DNA of 64,000 nucleotides. Source: Aquitalea magnusonii (GTDB taxonomy: Bacteria > Pseudomonadota > Gammaproteobacteria > Burkholderiales > Chromobacteriaceae). Shown here one piece after another: positions 1-7,587 of this stretch (position 1 is the stretch's first letter; every line of letters starts with the position of its first letter). A program made the position numbers and the translations under genes. The notes under the pieces are model-generated. The model was given only the letters and a program-made list of their open reading frames with translations. It did not search any database and had not been told where the DNA came from. The stretch covers positions 124,001-188,000 of the forward strand of contig NZ_QJKC01000002.1 in the NCBI RefSeq assembly GCF_003202035.1. The letters are read 5' to 3'.

Positions 1-2
1 GC

Positions 3-193
3 CTATCGATCTGGTCGTGAGCGTGTGCGACAAGGCCAACGAGTCCTGTCCGGTATTTCCGGGTGCCGTGAAACGCATTCATGTCGGTTTTCACGATCCG
101 CATGGCGAAGCGCTGGCCAGCTTCATCCAGGTACGCGACGATATCCGCCAGCGACTGGTGCCGGCAGTACGCCACGCGCTGGGGCTGGCATGA
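3..193 (+). CDS. arsC: Arsenate reductase, C-terminal part (5' end outside window)
   Basis: The first 63 codons readable in frame 3 run to a TGA at 191-193. They include VCDKANESCPVFPG followed by a GF-DP motif and a closing basic helix (VRDDIRQRL). This is the C-terminal third of low-molecular-weight-phosphatase-type arsenate reductases, which reduce arsenate to arsenite using thioredoxin or glutaredoxin thiols. The active-site P-loop and the start lie before the window. The stop overlaps the start of the next gene (ATGA), an aquaglyceroporin, which supports an arsenic-resistance operon. A related phosphatase-family protein with another substrate cannot be excluded from this fragment alone. 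Confidence 0.7.
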   Translation, partial: IDLVVSVCDKANESCPVFPGAVKRIHVGFHDPHGEALASFIQVRDDIRQRLVPAVRHALGLA

Positions 194-885
194 GCACGCT
201 GGCCAGGCGCCTGGTTGCCGAAGCGCTGGGCAGCGCCCTGCTGCTGGCCATCGTGGTGGGCTCGGGCATCATGGGCGAACGGCTGGCGGGCGGCAATGTC
301 GCCATCGCCCTGCTGGCCAATTCGCTGGTCACCGGCTGCGGGCTGGCCGTGCTGATACTGGTATTCGGCCCGGTGTCGGCAGCCCATTTCAACCCGGCCG
401 TCAGCCTGAGCATGGGCTGGCTGGGTGAGCTGCCCTGGCGCCATGTCATGGCCTACATGCTGGCTCAGCTCGCCGGCGCCTTGCTGGGGGTCGCACTGGC
501 CCACGGCATGTTCGGGCTGCCAGCCTTCAGTGCATCCACCCATCTGCGCAGTGGTCCCGCGCAATGGCTCAGCGAGCTTGTCGCCACCTTCGGCCTGATC
601 ACCACCATCCTGGCTTGTGCGCGCCAGCACCGCAGCGCACTGCCCTATGCCGTGGCTGCCTATATCACCGCGGCCTACTGGTTTACCGCTTCCACCGCCT
701 TCGCCAACCCGGCGGTAACCCTGGCGCGGGCGGCCAGCAATACCTTCGCCGGCATCCGCCTCGCCGACACGCCCGGCTTTATCGCGGCCCAGCTGCTGGG
801 GGCTGTGCTGGCCTGCACCCTGTGTGGCTGGCTGATACCCGCGCCGGCCAGAGCTGCCGCCACGACAGGCCGCCGCACCGGCTAG
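190..885 (+). CDS. aqpS: MIP-family channel of an arsenic operon (AqpS-like aquaglyceroporin)
   Basis: A 231-residue inner-membrane channel with six hydrophobic segments and two half-helix signatures, NPA at residues 68-70 (HFNPAVS) and 173-175 (FANPAVT). Both are canonical for the major intrinsic protein family. The ATG at 190 overlaps the arsC stop by four bases, implying translational coupling. In other bacteria, MIP channels sitting after arsC replace ArsB or Acr3 and let arsenite (or methylated arsenicals) leave down the gradient once arsenate is reduced. That role is inferred from position; the family also includes glycerol and water channels. An in-frame reading could extend upstream through arsC, but the MSTLARRL start gives the normal family length. 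Confidence 0.75.
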   Translation: MSTLARRLVAEALGSALLLAIVVGSGIMGERLAGGNVAIALLANSLVTGCGLAVLILVFGPVSAAHFNPAVSLSMGWLGELPWRHVMAYMLAQLAGALLGVALAHGMFGLPAFSASTHLRSGPAQWLSELVATFGLITTILACARQHRSALPYAVAAYITAAYWFTASTAFANPAVTLARAASNTFAGIRLADTPGFIAAQLLGAVLACTLCGWLIPAPARAAATTGRRTG

Positions 886-965
886 GCAACCACCCTGCCG
901 CCATGGCCGGCGGCGGGACTGCCGTTTTGCGCAGGGCATGAACTTGGCGTATCCTGACGGCCATT

Positions 966-1152
966 GATGGTGCCGGCAGCGCCGGTGAAAAGGGAATGCA
1001 GTGCAATGCTGCAACTGCCCCCGCAACTGTAATCGGTTAGGTCTTGCGCATCATGTCACTGGCTGTCCTGTCTGCATCCACCAGCAGGACACCAAGCCGG
1101 GAAGACGAGCAAGGCTGCTGGAGCCGGAAGTCAGGAGACCTGCCATCATCGT
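966..1152 (+). promoter_or_regulatory. Cobalamin (AdoCbl) riboswitch
   Basis: The stretch carries the conserved landmarks of the B12 element in order: GGTGCC near 970, GGTGAAAAGGGAA at about 984, the GCAACTGCCCCCGCAACTGT core at 1011-1030, and the closing GAAGTCAGGAGACCTGCC ending near 1145. It lies in the leader of cbiM (start 1226), so the cobalt importer is predicted to be shut off when adenosylcobalamin is plentiful. The expression platform, between 1152 and 1226, was not resolved. Confidence 0.93.
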
Positions 1153-1225
1153 CTGTGAGCGCGCTTGTCATGCTGCCGGGGGGCGACATGCAGAGTCCGC
1201 GCCACTTTCTTTGTGGATCATCATC

Positions 1226-1894
1226 ATGCACATCATGGAAGGCTATCTGCCGGCCAAGCACTGTCTTGCCTGGTATACCGTCTCAGCCCCCTTCTTTGCC
1301 GCCGGTGTCTGGCGCATACGCAAAATCCTGGCGGAACGCCCGCAAGCCAGAATGAATCTGGCCGCTGCCGGGGCCTTTGCCTTTGTCTTGTCCGCCCTGA
1401 AAATGCCCAGCGTCACCGGCTCCTGCTCGCACCCCACCGGCACTGGTTTTGGCGCGGTGGTATTCGGGCCTGCTGTCATGGCGGTACTGGGGGCCATGGT
1501 CTTGCTGTTCCAGGCCTTGCTGCTGGCCCATGGTGGCCTGACCACGCTCGGAGCCAATCTGTTCTCCATGGCCATCGTCGGCCCCTGGGTCAGCTATGGA
1601 CTATGGAAACTGTGCCAGCGCCTTGGCTGGTCGGTGGCGGTGTCGATGTTTCTTGCCGCGGCACTGGGGGATCTGGCTACTTATGTCACCACCTCCATCC
1701 AGCTGGCGCTGGCTTACCCAGACCCGGTGGGAGGCTTCATGACTGCCGCCATCAAGTTCGGTGGCATTTTCGCGCTGACCCAAGTGCCATTGGCCATTGC
1801 CGAGGGCATGCTGACGGTGGTGGTGATGGATGCGCTGGCCGGCAAGGTGGCCGATATCAGGAAAGTCAGCATGCTTGCCGGGGAGACACGCTAA
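1226..1894 (+). CDS. cbiM: Cobalt ECF transporter, substrate-capture subunit CbiM
   Basis: A 222-residue polytopic membrane protein beginning MHIMEGYLP. The N-terminal Met-His is the metal-binding terminus typical of CbiM/NikM, so the ATG at 1226 is chosen over the long upstream extension. It carries the [14 protein letters not shown] motif near residues 60-75, typical of CbiM. With CbiN, CbiQ and CbiO it forms the energy-coupling-factor importer for Co2+, which supplies cobalamin synthesis. The upstream riboswitch supports cobalt over nickel. The stop overlaps the next start by one base. Confidence 0.93.
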   Translation: MHIMEGYLPAKHCLAWYTVSAPFFAAGVWRIRKILAERPQARMNLAAAGAFAFVLSALKMPSVTGSCSHPTGTGFGAVVFGPAVMAVLGAMVLLFQALLLAHGGLTTLGANLFSMAIVGPWVSYGLWKLCQRLGWSVAVSMFLAAALGDLATYVTTSIQLALAYPDPVGGFMTAAIKFGGIFALTQVPLAIAEGMLTVVVMDALAGKVADIRKVSMLAGETR

Positions 1895-2184
1895 TGGCCA
1901 AGTCATCCCGTAGCAAATGGCTGCTGTTGGGCAGCGTCGCGCTGGTGGTGCTGCCGCTCTTGCTGGTCGAAGGCAAGTTTGCCGGCTCGGACGACCAGGC
2001 CACCGCGGCCATTACCCACGCCAAGCCGGGCTACCAGCCCTGGTTCACCCCCATCTGGGAGCCGCCAAGCGGCGAAGTGGAAAGCCTGCTGTTTGCCTTG
2101 CAGGCTGCCATGGGTGCCGGCGTCATCGGCTATGTCATCGGCAAACGCCAGGGACTGGCCGCCCGCGATGACGCTGAGCATTGA
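1894..2184 (+). CDS. cbiN: Cobalt transport protein CbiN
   Basis: A 96-residue protein with an N-terminal transmembrane helix (about 9-25), a periplasmic loop containing GSDDQA and the WFTPIWEPPSGEVESLLFALQ region, and a second helix ending in YVIGKRQG. This is the standard CbiN architecture. CbiN is the small auxiliary subunit that activates CbiM for cobalt uptake. The start overlaps the cbiM stop (TAATG) and the stop lies inside the beginning of cbiQ, so the four genes are tightly coupled. Confidence 0.92.
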   Translation: MAKSSRSKWLLLGSVALVVLPLLLVEGKFAGSDDQATAAITHAKPGYQPWFTPIWEPPSGEVESLLFALQAAMGAGVIGYVIGKRQGLAARDDAEH

Positions 2185-2902
2185 TCAATATGCGCAGCTG
2201 AGCCGCTGGCGGGAAAGGCCGGTGCTGGAAAAAGCCCTGTTGGCCATTGGCATGTTGCTGCTGGCCATCAGCCTGCCGCCCTTGCCCGGCGCGCCTTGCA
2301 TCATCGTCTGCGTGCTGGGCGTGACGCTGCTGGATGCCAGGGTGCCGTTGCGACTCTGGCTGCGCCATGCCGTGATCCCTGCCGGCTTCCTGCTGACCGC
2401 CGGGCTGACCATGCTGTTTGATATCGGCCGCCACGGCCTGAGCCTGGCGCCGGCGGGCCTGTCAACGGTAGGCGGCCTGCTGCTGAGGTCTTGCGCCGGC
2501 ATCTGCTGCCTGCTGCTGCTGGCCCTGACCACCCCGGTGACCGACATCCTGGCCGGCCTGCGCAGGATCGGCCTGCCGCGCGAAATCGCCGAAATCAGCC
2601 TGCTCATGTACCGGCTGGTATTTCTGCTGCTGGACACCGCCAGTGCCATGCATATCGCCCAGGCTGCGCGACTGGGCCAGCGCAATCGCAAACAACAACT
2701 GCGCTCGCTCGGCCTGCTGCTGGCCAATCTGTTTCCACGCACCATGGACCGGGCCGGCCGAATGGAAAACGGTCTGGCCGCCCGCGGCTGGAATGGCGAA
2801 TTCATGGTACTGCGGCGCACCCAGCCGCTGTCGCCGTTGCGCCTGACATGGACCAGCCTGTTACTGGGTAGCGTACTGCTGGTGGGAAGCCTATTTTCAT
2901 GA
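2168..2902 (+). CDS. cbiQ: Cobalt ECF transporter T component CbiQ
   Basis: A 244-residue membrane protein, the transmembrane coupling (T) component of the cobalt ECF transporter. Hydrophobic helices fill the N-terminal half. The C-terminal cytoplasmic part has the characteristic coupling motifs, an AARLGQRN stretch near residue 165 and ENGLAARGWNGE near residue 200; these alanine-arginine-glycine helices contact the ATPase. It overlaps cbiN by 17 bases and cbiO by four. The start MTLSIDQYAQLSRW matches family length. Confidence 0.92.
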   Translation: MTLSIDQYAQLSRWRERPVLEKALLAIGMLLLAISLPPLPGAPCIIVCVLGVTLLDARVPLRLWLRHAVIPAGFLLTAGLTMLFDIGRHGLSLAPAGLSTVGGLLLRSCAGICCLLLLALTTPVTDILAGLRRIGLPREIAEISLLMYRLVFLLLDTASAMHIAQAARLGQRNRKQQLRSLGLLLANLFPRTMDRAGRMENGLAARGWNGEFMVLRRTQPLSPLRLTWTSLLLGSVLLVGSLFS

Positions 2903-3756
2903 ACACCATTCTCAGCGTCCAGCAACTAGGCCATAGCTTTCCCGGCGATATCACTGCCCTGTCGGACATCGATCTGTCCATCCGCCAGGGCCGCTGCCTG
3001 GCCTTGCTGGGGCCAAACGGCTCGGGCAAGAGCACCTTCCTGCAGCATCTGAATGGCAGTTTGCGGCCACAGCATGGCCGCGTGTTGCTGCAGCAAGAGC
3101 CGGTGAGCTACTCGCGCCAGGGACTTAACCGGCTGCGCAGCAAGGTGGGCCTGGTGCTGCAGGATGCCGATGACCAGCTGTTTGCCGCCTCGGTCTATGA
3201 AGACATCTCCTTCGGGCCCTTGAATCAGGGGCTGACAGCGGCCGAGACAGGGCAAAGGGTGGAAGCGGCAATACAGGCCATGGGCCTGGCCGGGCTGGAA
3301 AATCGCCCACCGCACATGCTGTCCGGTGGCCAAAAGAAACGGGTGGCCATTGCCGGCGCCCTGGCCATGGCGCCGCAGGTGCTGCTGCTGGATGAACCCA
3401 CCGCCGGGCTGGATCACGCCGGCATTGCCCAGCTGATTGACATCCTGCAAAGCCTGATGCAGCGCGGCATCACCATCGTGTTTTCCACCCACGATGTCGA
3501 TCTGGCCTGCCGCCTGGCCGATGATATCGCCCTGTTTGCCGCGGGACGGCTCATCGGCTTTGGCGAACGCAGCCGTATCTTGCTGGACCAGGCGATGTTA
3601 TTGACGGCCGGACTCAGCCCCTCCCTGCTGCTGCAAATGGTGGCCTTTGCCCGGCAGCACGGCTGGCTGGCTGCAGATGCCGCCATGCCGCGCACCGACC
3701 GCGAGATCATGGATCTGATCGGAAAATGGCAGCAGGCAGCGTGTCAGCCAGCATAG
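2899..3756 (+). CDS. cbiO: Cobalt ECF transporter ATPase CbiO
   Basis: A 285-residue ABC ATPase energising cobalt uptake. Walker A is GPNGSGKST at 38-46, a Q-loop follows in LVLQDADDQLF, the signature is LSGGQKKR, Walker B is LLLDEPTAGLD and the switch histidine is in FSTHDVD. The DADDQLF variant of the Q-loop region is typical of ECF ATPases. It is the last gene of the riboswitch-controlled operon. The following 70 bases separate it from a convergent gene and hold no clear intrinsic terminator. Confidence 0.92.
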   Translation: MNTILSVQQLGHSFPGDITALSDIDLSIRQGRCLALLGPNGSGKSTFLQHLNGSLRPQHGRVLLQQEPVSYSRQGLNRLRSKVGLVLQDADDQLFAASVYEDISFGPLNQGLTAAETGQRVEAAIQAMGLAGLENRPPHMLSGGQKKRVAIAGALAMAPQVLLLDEPTAGLDHAGIAQLIDILQSLMQRGITIVFSTHDVDLACRLADDIALFAAGRLIGFGERSRILLDQAMLLTAGLSPSLLLQMVAFARQHGWLAADAAMPRTDREIMDLIGKWQQAACQPA

Positions 3757-3826
3757 ACCGGATGCAGAGACGGTAACTGGCAAAACCTGCCGTCACTCCC
3801 TGCCGCAGCCGTTTGGCCACACTGGA

Positions 3827-4516
3827 TCAGGGCAGGGTCAGCAGGCTGGACGCGATGCGCGAACCGGGCATCATCTGCGCAATGCCCTGCGCCAGCTCGG
3901 CCCCGGCCTGCTGCAAGGCTTCCAGCGGCATGGCCGGCAGGCTTTCCAGGATGAACCACATGTGCGGGTCGGCCGCGCTCAGCCGGGTTCTCACTCCTTG
4001 CCGCCAGTTCCAGCGGCGGCAGGTCACCCCTTGCTCATCACGCCACACCACTTCGCCGCGCTCGGGGGATTCCAGGGCGGGCTGGCCTTCTTTCATGGTG
4101 TCGAACGGCTCGCTGCCATCGGCCACGACCAGCCGGGGTTGGCCAATGTAAGCCGCCAGGTTTTCGCCCCCTACCGGAATGGCATAGCGCAGGCTGATGG
4201 CGTTATACAGGTCGACCACCGGATCGATGGCCGGCAGGCTGCCGTCGCGCAGCACCCGCTTGCGCAGGGCCTCGGCTGAACATGGTGTCCGCTGCGGCTT
4301 GGCACCAAAGGCGCGAAACACATCGGCCCATGCCTGCAGATGTGCATCGGCCCATGCTGCCCCGCCCGCCTGCACAAAGCGGCAGGCCTCCTGCAACTGC
4401 TGTGCGCCCAGCTCCGGCGCAAGCAGTGCTGCCGCTTCCACGCGGAGGCTGATGGCGCGGAAGCCGGGGGCAAGCGTGGCAATTTCCGGACTGATTGACG
4501 GCAAAAAGGCTGACAT
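3827..4516 (-). CDS. Stand-alone B3/B4 (PheRS-editing-like) domain protein
   Basis: A 229-residue soluble protein resembling free-standing B3/B4 tRNA-binding-domain proteins, which are related to the editing domain of the phenylalanyl-tRNA synthetase beta chain. Visible family features include DLYNAISLRYAIPVGGEN near the middle and a DP-HMWFILESLPAMP block near the C terminus. The start is placed at the internal ATG (4514-4516), preceded by AGAGGA at good spacing, and not the ATG nine codons upstream, which would leave only 16 bases before the divergent regulator. It is transcribed away from an XRE-cupin regulator, a pairing seen in many bacteria. Possible roles include removing mischarged or non-protein amino acids; the substrate is unknown. 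Confidence 0.7.
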   Translation of the reverse strand: MSAFLPSISPEIATLAPGFRAISLRVEAAALLAPELGAQQLQEACRFVQAGGAAWADAHLQAWADVFRAFGAKPQRTPCSAEALRKRVLRDGSLPAIDPVVDLYNAISLRYAIPVGGENLAAYIGQPRLVVADGSEPFDTMKEGQPALESPERGEVVWRDEQGVTCRRWNWRQGVRTRLSAADPHMWFILESLPAMPLEALQQAGAELAQGIAQMMPGSRIASSLLTLP

Positions 4517-4559
4517 TGCGGTATCCTCTGGTGACTGATTCATCCCATACTAGCGACCA

Positions 4560-5177
4560 ATGTCCAAAACAGTCAACATAATGACCGATCCGGGTGCCGA
4601 TGCCGAATCCATCAGTGCAGCACTGGCCAGCCGACTTAAGCAATATCGCAAAGAGCAAAAATTATCGCTGGACGAGCTGTCACGCCGCGCGGGCGTCAGC
4701 AAGGGCATGCTGGTGGAAATCGAAAAAGGCAGCGCCAACCCCAGCATTGCCATCTTGTGCAAGCTGGCGGCGGCACTGGGCATTTCCGTGGCGGATATCG
4801 TGAACGTGGCCAGCGCGCCGGCCATTCACCTTATCGAGCAAGCTGACATTCCCGTGCTGTGGCGCGGAGCGCATGGCGGTAGCGCCCGGCTACTGGCCGG
4901 CAGCAGCGGTCCGGACATGGTGGAACTGTGGCGCTGGGAGATGCAGCCGGGAGAGGTATTCACTTCGCCCGGACATCCGCAGGGGACCTTCGAGCTGTTT
5001 CATGTCGAGCAGGGCACATTGCAGCTGTGCGTGGGGGGTGCACTCAGCACCCTGCATGCCGGCATGGCAGCCGTCGCCCGTACCGACGCTCCGCACCACT
5101 ATGCCAATCAAAGTGATGAGCGGTTGTTGTTTACCATGACCGTGGCCGAGCTCAGCCCTTTGCGCAGCATGAAATAA
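4560..5177 (+). CDS. XRE-family regulator with C-terminal cupin domain
   Basis: A 205-residue protein with a helix-turn-helix at about residues 20-75 (QKLSLDELSRRAGVSKGMLV, then EKGSANPSIAILCKLAAALG) and a small cupin barrel at about 115-195 (MQPGEVFTSPGHPQGTFELF, GTLQLCVGG). Such proteins sense a small molecule through the cupin and repress or activate adjacent genes. It is divergent from the B3/B4-domain gene with about 43 bases between the two chosen starts, so it most likely controls that gene and itself. No convincing ribosome-binding site precedes the ATG at 4560; a start at 4581 is possible. Confidence 0.85.
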   Translation: MSKTVNIMTDPGADAESISAALASRLKQYRKEQKLSLDELSRRAGVSKGMLVEIEKGSANPSIAILCKLAAALGISVADIVNVASAPAIHLIEQADIPVLWRGAHGGSARLLAGSSGPDMVELWRWEMQPGEVFTSPGHPQGTFELFHVEQGTLQLCVGGALSTLHAGMAAVARTDAPHHYANQSDERLLFTMTVAELSPLRSMK

Positions 5178-5272
5178 ACCCTGCAGCAGCGGCCACCGCG
5201 CCATCTCGTAGCCCTCCTTGTAAACCGCTGCCTTGCCTGCCTGTTGGCCTGACGGCAAATCGGCATTGCATT

Positions 5273-5291
5273 TATATCGTATTGCGATATA
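5273..5291. promoter_or_regulatory. Putative MarR operator upstream of the Yip1-like gene
   Basis: A 19-base palindrome, TATATCGTATTGCGATATA, with one mismatched pair around a central T. The core (5275-5289) differs by two bases from the perfect palindrome TATCGCAATGCGATA at 6421-6435, which precedes the HPP-CBS gene. The MarR gene lies between the two. Both sites being operators of that MarR is inference. Confidence 0.65.
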
Positions 5292-5329
5292 TTTAAACGA
5301 CAGCCCTGCTGTTTTTCAAGGAGAATGCC

Positions 5330-5893
5330 ATGAGTCCGCTTAGCCCCTTGCGCATGTTGTGGTCGTCAGGCCATAGCTGGGACAGCCTGTCCCAGTCCCA
5401 TCCCACGCTTGCTGCCAGCTTTTGTCGACTGGTACTGCCCGGTTCGCTGCTGGGAACGGCGATGATCCTGTTTGCGGCCAGCTTTCATGGTGATGTCTAC
5501 GGCCCGGAGGTTTCCTTTGCCCACTGGGCGCTGATCAGCCTGTTATTCATGCTGACCAACTGGCTGGCGGTGCCGCTGATGGCCTGGGTCATCCGCCAGT
5601 CGGTACATGCCCCTGCCCGCCCGGCCTTTGCCGACTGCTATCGCCTGGCGGCCATTGCCCCGCTGCCGATCTGGCTGTCCACCCTGACCTTGCTGCTGCC
5701 TTACCCGCTGTTCAACATGGCCTGCGGCCTGCTCGGCCTGCTGGCATCCGGCGCGCTGACCTATCACGGGCTGGATGCCCTGTTTGAGCATGATGACTCG
5801 GTCAGTACCCAGTCCATGGCCTACACGGTGTTTTCAGTGGGCGCCCTGGTATGGCTGTTCGTGGTGGCCTTGCTGATGCTGCCGCTGCTCTAG
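5330..5893 (+). CDS. Yip1-family (DUF1282-like) inner-membrane protein
   Basis: A 187-residue protein with about five transmembrane segments, starting after a clear AAGGAG ribosome-binding site. The PGSLLGTAMILFAASFHG opening, the short cytoplasmic N terminus and the LPLPIW-type middle helix resemble bacterial Yip1-domain proteins, whose function is poorly known. The palindrome about 40-57 bases upstream suggests regulation by the downstream MarR protein. It lies in one direction with the MarR and HPP-CBS genes, which may form a small regulon. Confidence 0.65.
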   Translation: MSPLSPLRMLWSSGHSWDSLSQSHPTLAASFCRLVLPGSLLGTAMILFAASFHGDVYGPEVSFAHWALISLLFMLTNWLAVPLMAWVIRQSVHAPARPAFADCYRLAAIAPLPIWLSTLTLLLPYPLFNMACGLLGLLASGALTYHGLDALFEHDDSVSTQSMAYTVFSVGALVWLFVVALLMLPLL

Positions 5894-5963
5894 GCCAGCG
5901 GTCGGCAGTTTGGTCGCGGTTTGGATATGGTAAGGTAGCGCATCATCATTGCCCTGCCCGCCC

Positions 5964-6404
5964 ATGTCCAGCCCGCTTTGCAAACAGGATTTCGAATACC
6001 TGGCCGACTTTCGTTACCGCCTGCGCCAGTTCTTGCGTTTCAGCGAGGAGCTGGCGCAAAGCCATGGCATCACGCCCCTGCAATACCAGTTGCTGTTGCA
6101 GGTACAGGGCTATCCCGGCCGGGACTGGGCCACCGTGGCCGAATTGGCCGAAAGGCTGCAATCGCACCATCACAGCGTGGTGGGATTGATCAATCGCTGC
6201 GAGAGCCAGCAACTGCTGCGCAAGGCGCCCGGCAGAAACGATGGCCGGCAAGTGGAAATCAGCCTGCTGCCCAAGGGACTGGAGCTGGTGGAAAAGCTGG
6301 CGCAAGCCCATCGTGATGAACTGCTGCTGCTCAAGGACCTGGCAAACAGCCCCTCGCCCGATTTGCTGCTGAATATCCAGCAGGCACTCAAAACCGGAAA
6401 CTAG
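5964..6404 (+). CDS. MarR-family transcriptional regulator
   Basis: A 146-residue winged-helix protein. Helices around YRLRQFLRFSEELAQSHGIT lead into the DNA-binding core (LQYQLLLQV, TVAELAERLQSHHHSVVGLI), followed by a wing (RKAPGRNDGRQVEISLLPKG) and C-terminal dimerisation helices. The ATG at 5964 is preferred over an upstream TTG. MarR proteins usually bind palindromes and are released by ligands or oxidation. Two matching palindromes flank this gene at 5273-5291 and 6421-6435, so its targets are probably the Yip1-like and HPP-CBS membrane-protein genes. The ligand is unknown. Confidence 0.85.
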   Translation: MSSPLCKQDFEYLADFRYRLRQFLRFSEELAQSHGITPLQYQLLLQVQGYPGRDWATVAELAERLQSHHHSVVGLINRCESQQLLRKAPGRNDGRQVEISLLPKGLELVEKLAQAHRDELLLLKDLANSPSPDLLLNIQQALKTGN

Positions 6405-6420
6405 CCGCACAAGCCATTTG

Positions 6421-6435
6421 TATCGCAATGCGATA
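6421..6435. promoter_or_regulatory. Putative MarR operator upstream of the HPP-CBS gene
   Basis: A perfect 15-base palindrome, TATCGCAATGCGATA. It ends exactly at the first possible ATG of the downstream reading frame (6435). This argues that translation really starts at the later ATG at 6480 and that the operator overlaps the promoter or early leader. Confidence 0.7.
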
Positions 6436-6479
6436 TGATGACCGCCCCATTCATCCTGGCGCTGACTGTGCCTGACTCC

Positions 6480-7586
6480 ATGAACCCAATCCTTAACTTC
6501 TTGCAGGGTTTTATCCCGCCCACCCTGGGCGCGGGTCGTCGCGAACGTCTTTATGGCTGCATTGGGGCCGGTCTGGGGCTGCAGGTGACCGCCCTGCTGA
6601 GCCATCTGTTCCTGGGTCAGGTCAATCCGTGGTTTATCGCGCCGATGGGAGCGTCTGCCGTCTTGCTGTTTGCCGTGCCTTCCAGCCCGCTGGCCCAGCC
6701 CTGGTCCATCATCGGCGGCAATATGCTGTCGGCGGCCATTGGCGTGAGCTGTGCCCGGTATATTGGCGACCCGGCACTGGCCGCCAGCCTGGCTGGTGCG
6801 CTGGCCATTGCCGCCATGTTCCAGCTGCGCTGCCTGCACCCGCCTGGCGGGGCAGTCGCCATTACCGTGGTGCTGGGCGGGCCGGCCATCCACGCGCTGG
6901 GTTACCAGTTCGTGTTGTGGCCGGTGGCGGTCAACTCCGCCCTCATGCTGGGCATGGCCCTGCTGTTCAACAATGCCTTGCGCCGGGGCTATCCGCACCG
7001 GCCTCAGCCCGCCCCCAACGCGCACCATACGGCCGACCCCCTGCCAAGCCAGCGCCGTGCCATCAGCCAGCAGGATCTGCACCAGGCCCTGGCCGCGCAT
7101 GGCGAGGTACTGGATATCAGCGAGGAGGATTTGCTCGCCATTCTGACGGCGGCAGAGGAGCAGGCACAGCAGCGCCGGCTGGGGGGTATTCACTGCGCGG
7201 ACATCATGTCGCGCGATGTGGTGAGCATTGCGCCGGATGCCAGCTTGCAGGATGCCTGGGACAAGCTGGCCCATCACAAGATCAAGGCGCTGCCGGTGGT
7301 CAACCCGGCACAAGCGCTGACCGGCATTGTGTCACTGCATGATTTTTTCCTGCCGCGTGATGGGCAAGCAGCCCACCTGCCCGGCAGCCCCGGCTGGGAC
7401 CGCGGCACGGTGGCCGACATCATGACCAGCCCGGTGCGCCATGTTGCCGCCCTGCAGCCGATTACCGCCCTGAGCCGGGCTTTTTCCGATGGCGGCCTGC
7501 ATCACATGCCGGTGGTGGATGCCGATGGCAAGCTGTGCGGCATCATTACCCAGTCCGACCTGATCGCCATCCTGCTGAAAAACTGA
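6480..7586 (+). CDS. HPP-family membrane protein with C-terminal CBS pair
   Basis: A 368-residue protein. Residues about 20-165 form an HPP domain of four to five transmembrane helices, including the family motif CLHPPGGA. A charged linker follows, then two CBS domains (HCADIMSRDVVSIAPDASLQ and VADIMTSPVRHVAA) that normally bind adenine nucleotides. Plant and cyanobacterial HPP relatives transport nitrite, which would fit the neighbouring denitrification genes, but the substrate here is unproven. The start at 6480 is chosen because an ATG at 6435 lies on the operator palindrome. It is convergent with dnr, the stops being one base apart. Confidence 0.75.
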   Translation: MNPILNFLQGFIPPTLGAGRRERLYGCIGAGLGLQVTALLSHLFLGQVNPWFIAPMGASAVLLFAVPSSPLAQPWSIIGGNMLSAAIGVSCARYIGDPALAASLAGALAIAAMFQLRCLHPPGGAVAITVVLGGPAIHALGYQFVLWPVAVNSALMLGMALLFNNALRRGYPHRPQPAPNAHHTADPLPSQRRAISQQDLHQALAAHGEVLDISEEDLLAILTAAEEQAQQRRLGGIHCADIMSRDVVSIAPDASLQDAWDKLAHHKIKALPVVNPAQALTGIVSLHDFFLPRDGQAAHLPGSPGWDRGTVADIMTSPVRHVAALQPITALSRAFSDGGLHHMPVVDADGKLCGIITQSDLIAILLKN

Positions 7587-7587
7587 T

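Noticed and set aside
25-189. Upstream extension of the aquaglyceroporin by 55 codons
   Set aside because: The extension reads through arsC in another frame and has no family similarity; the ATG overlapping the arsC stop is natural.
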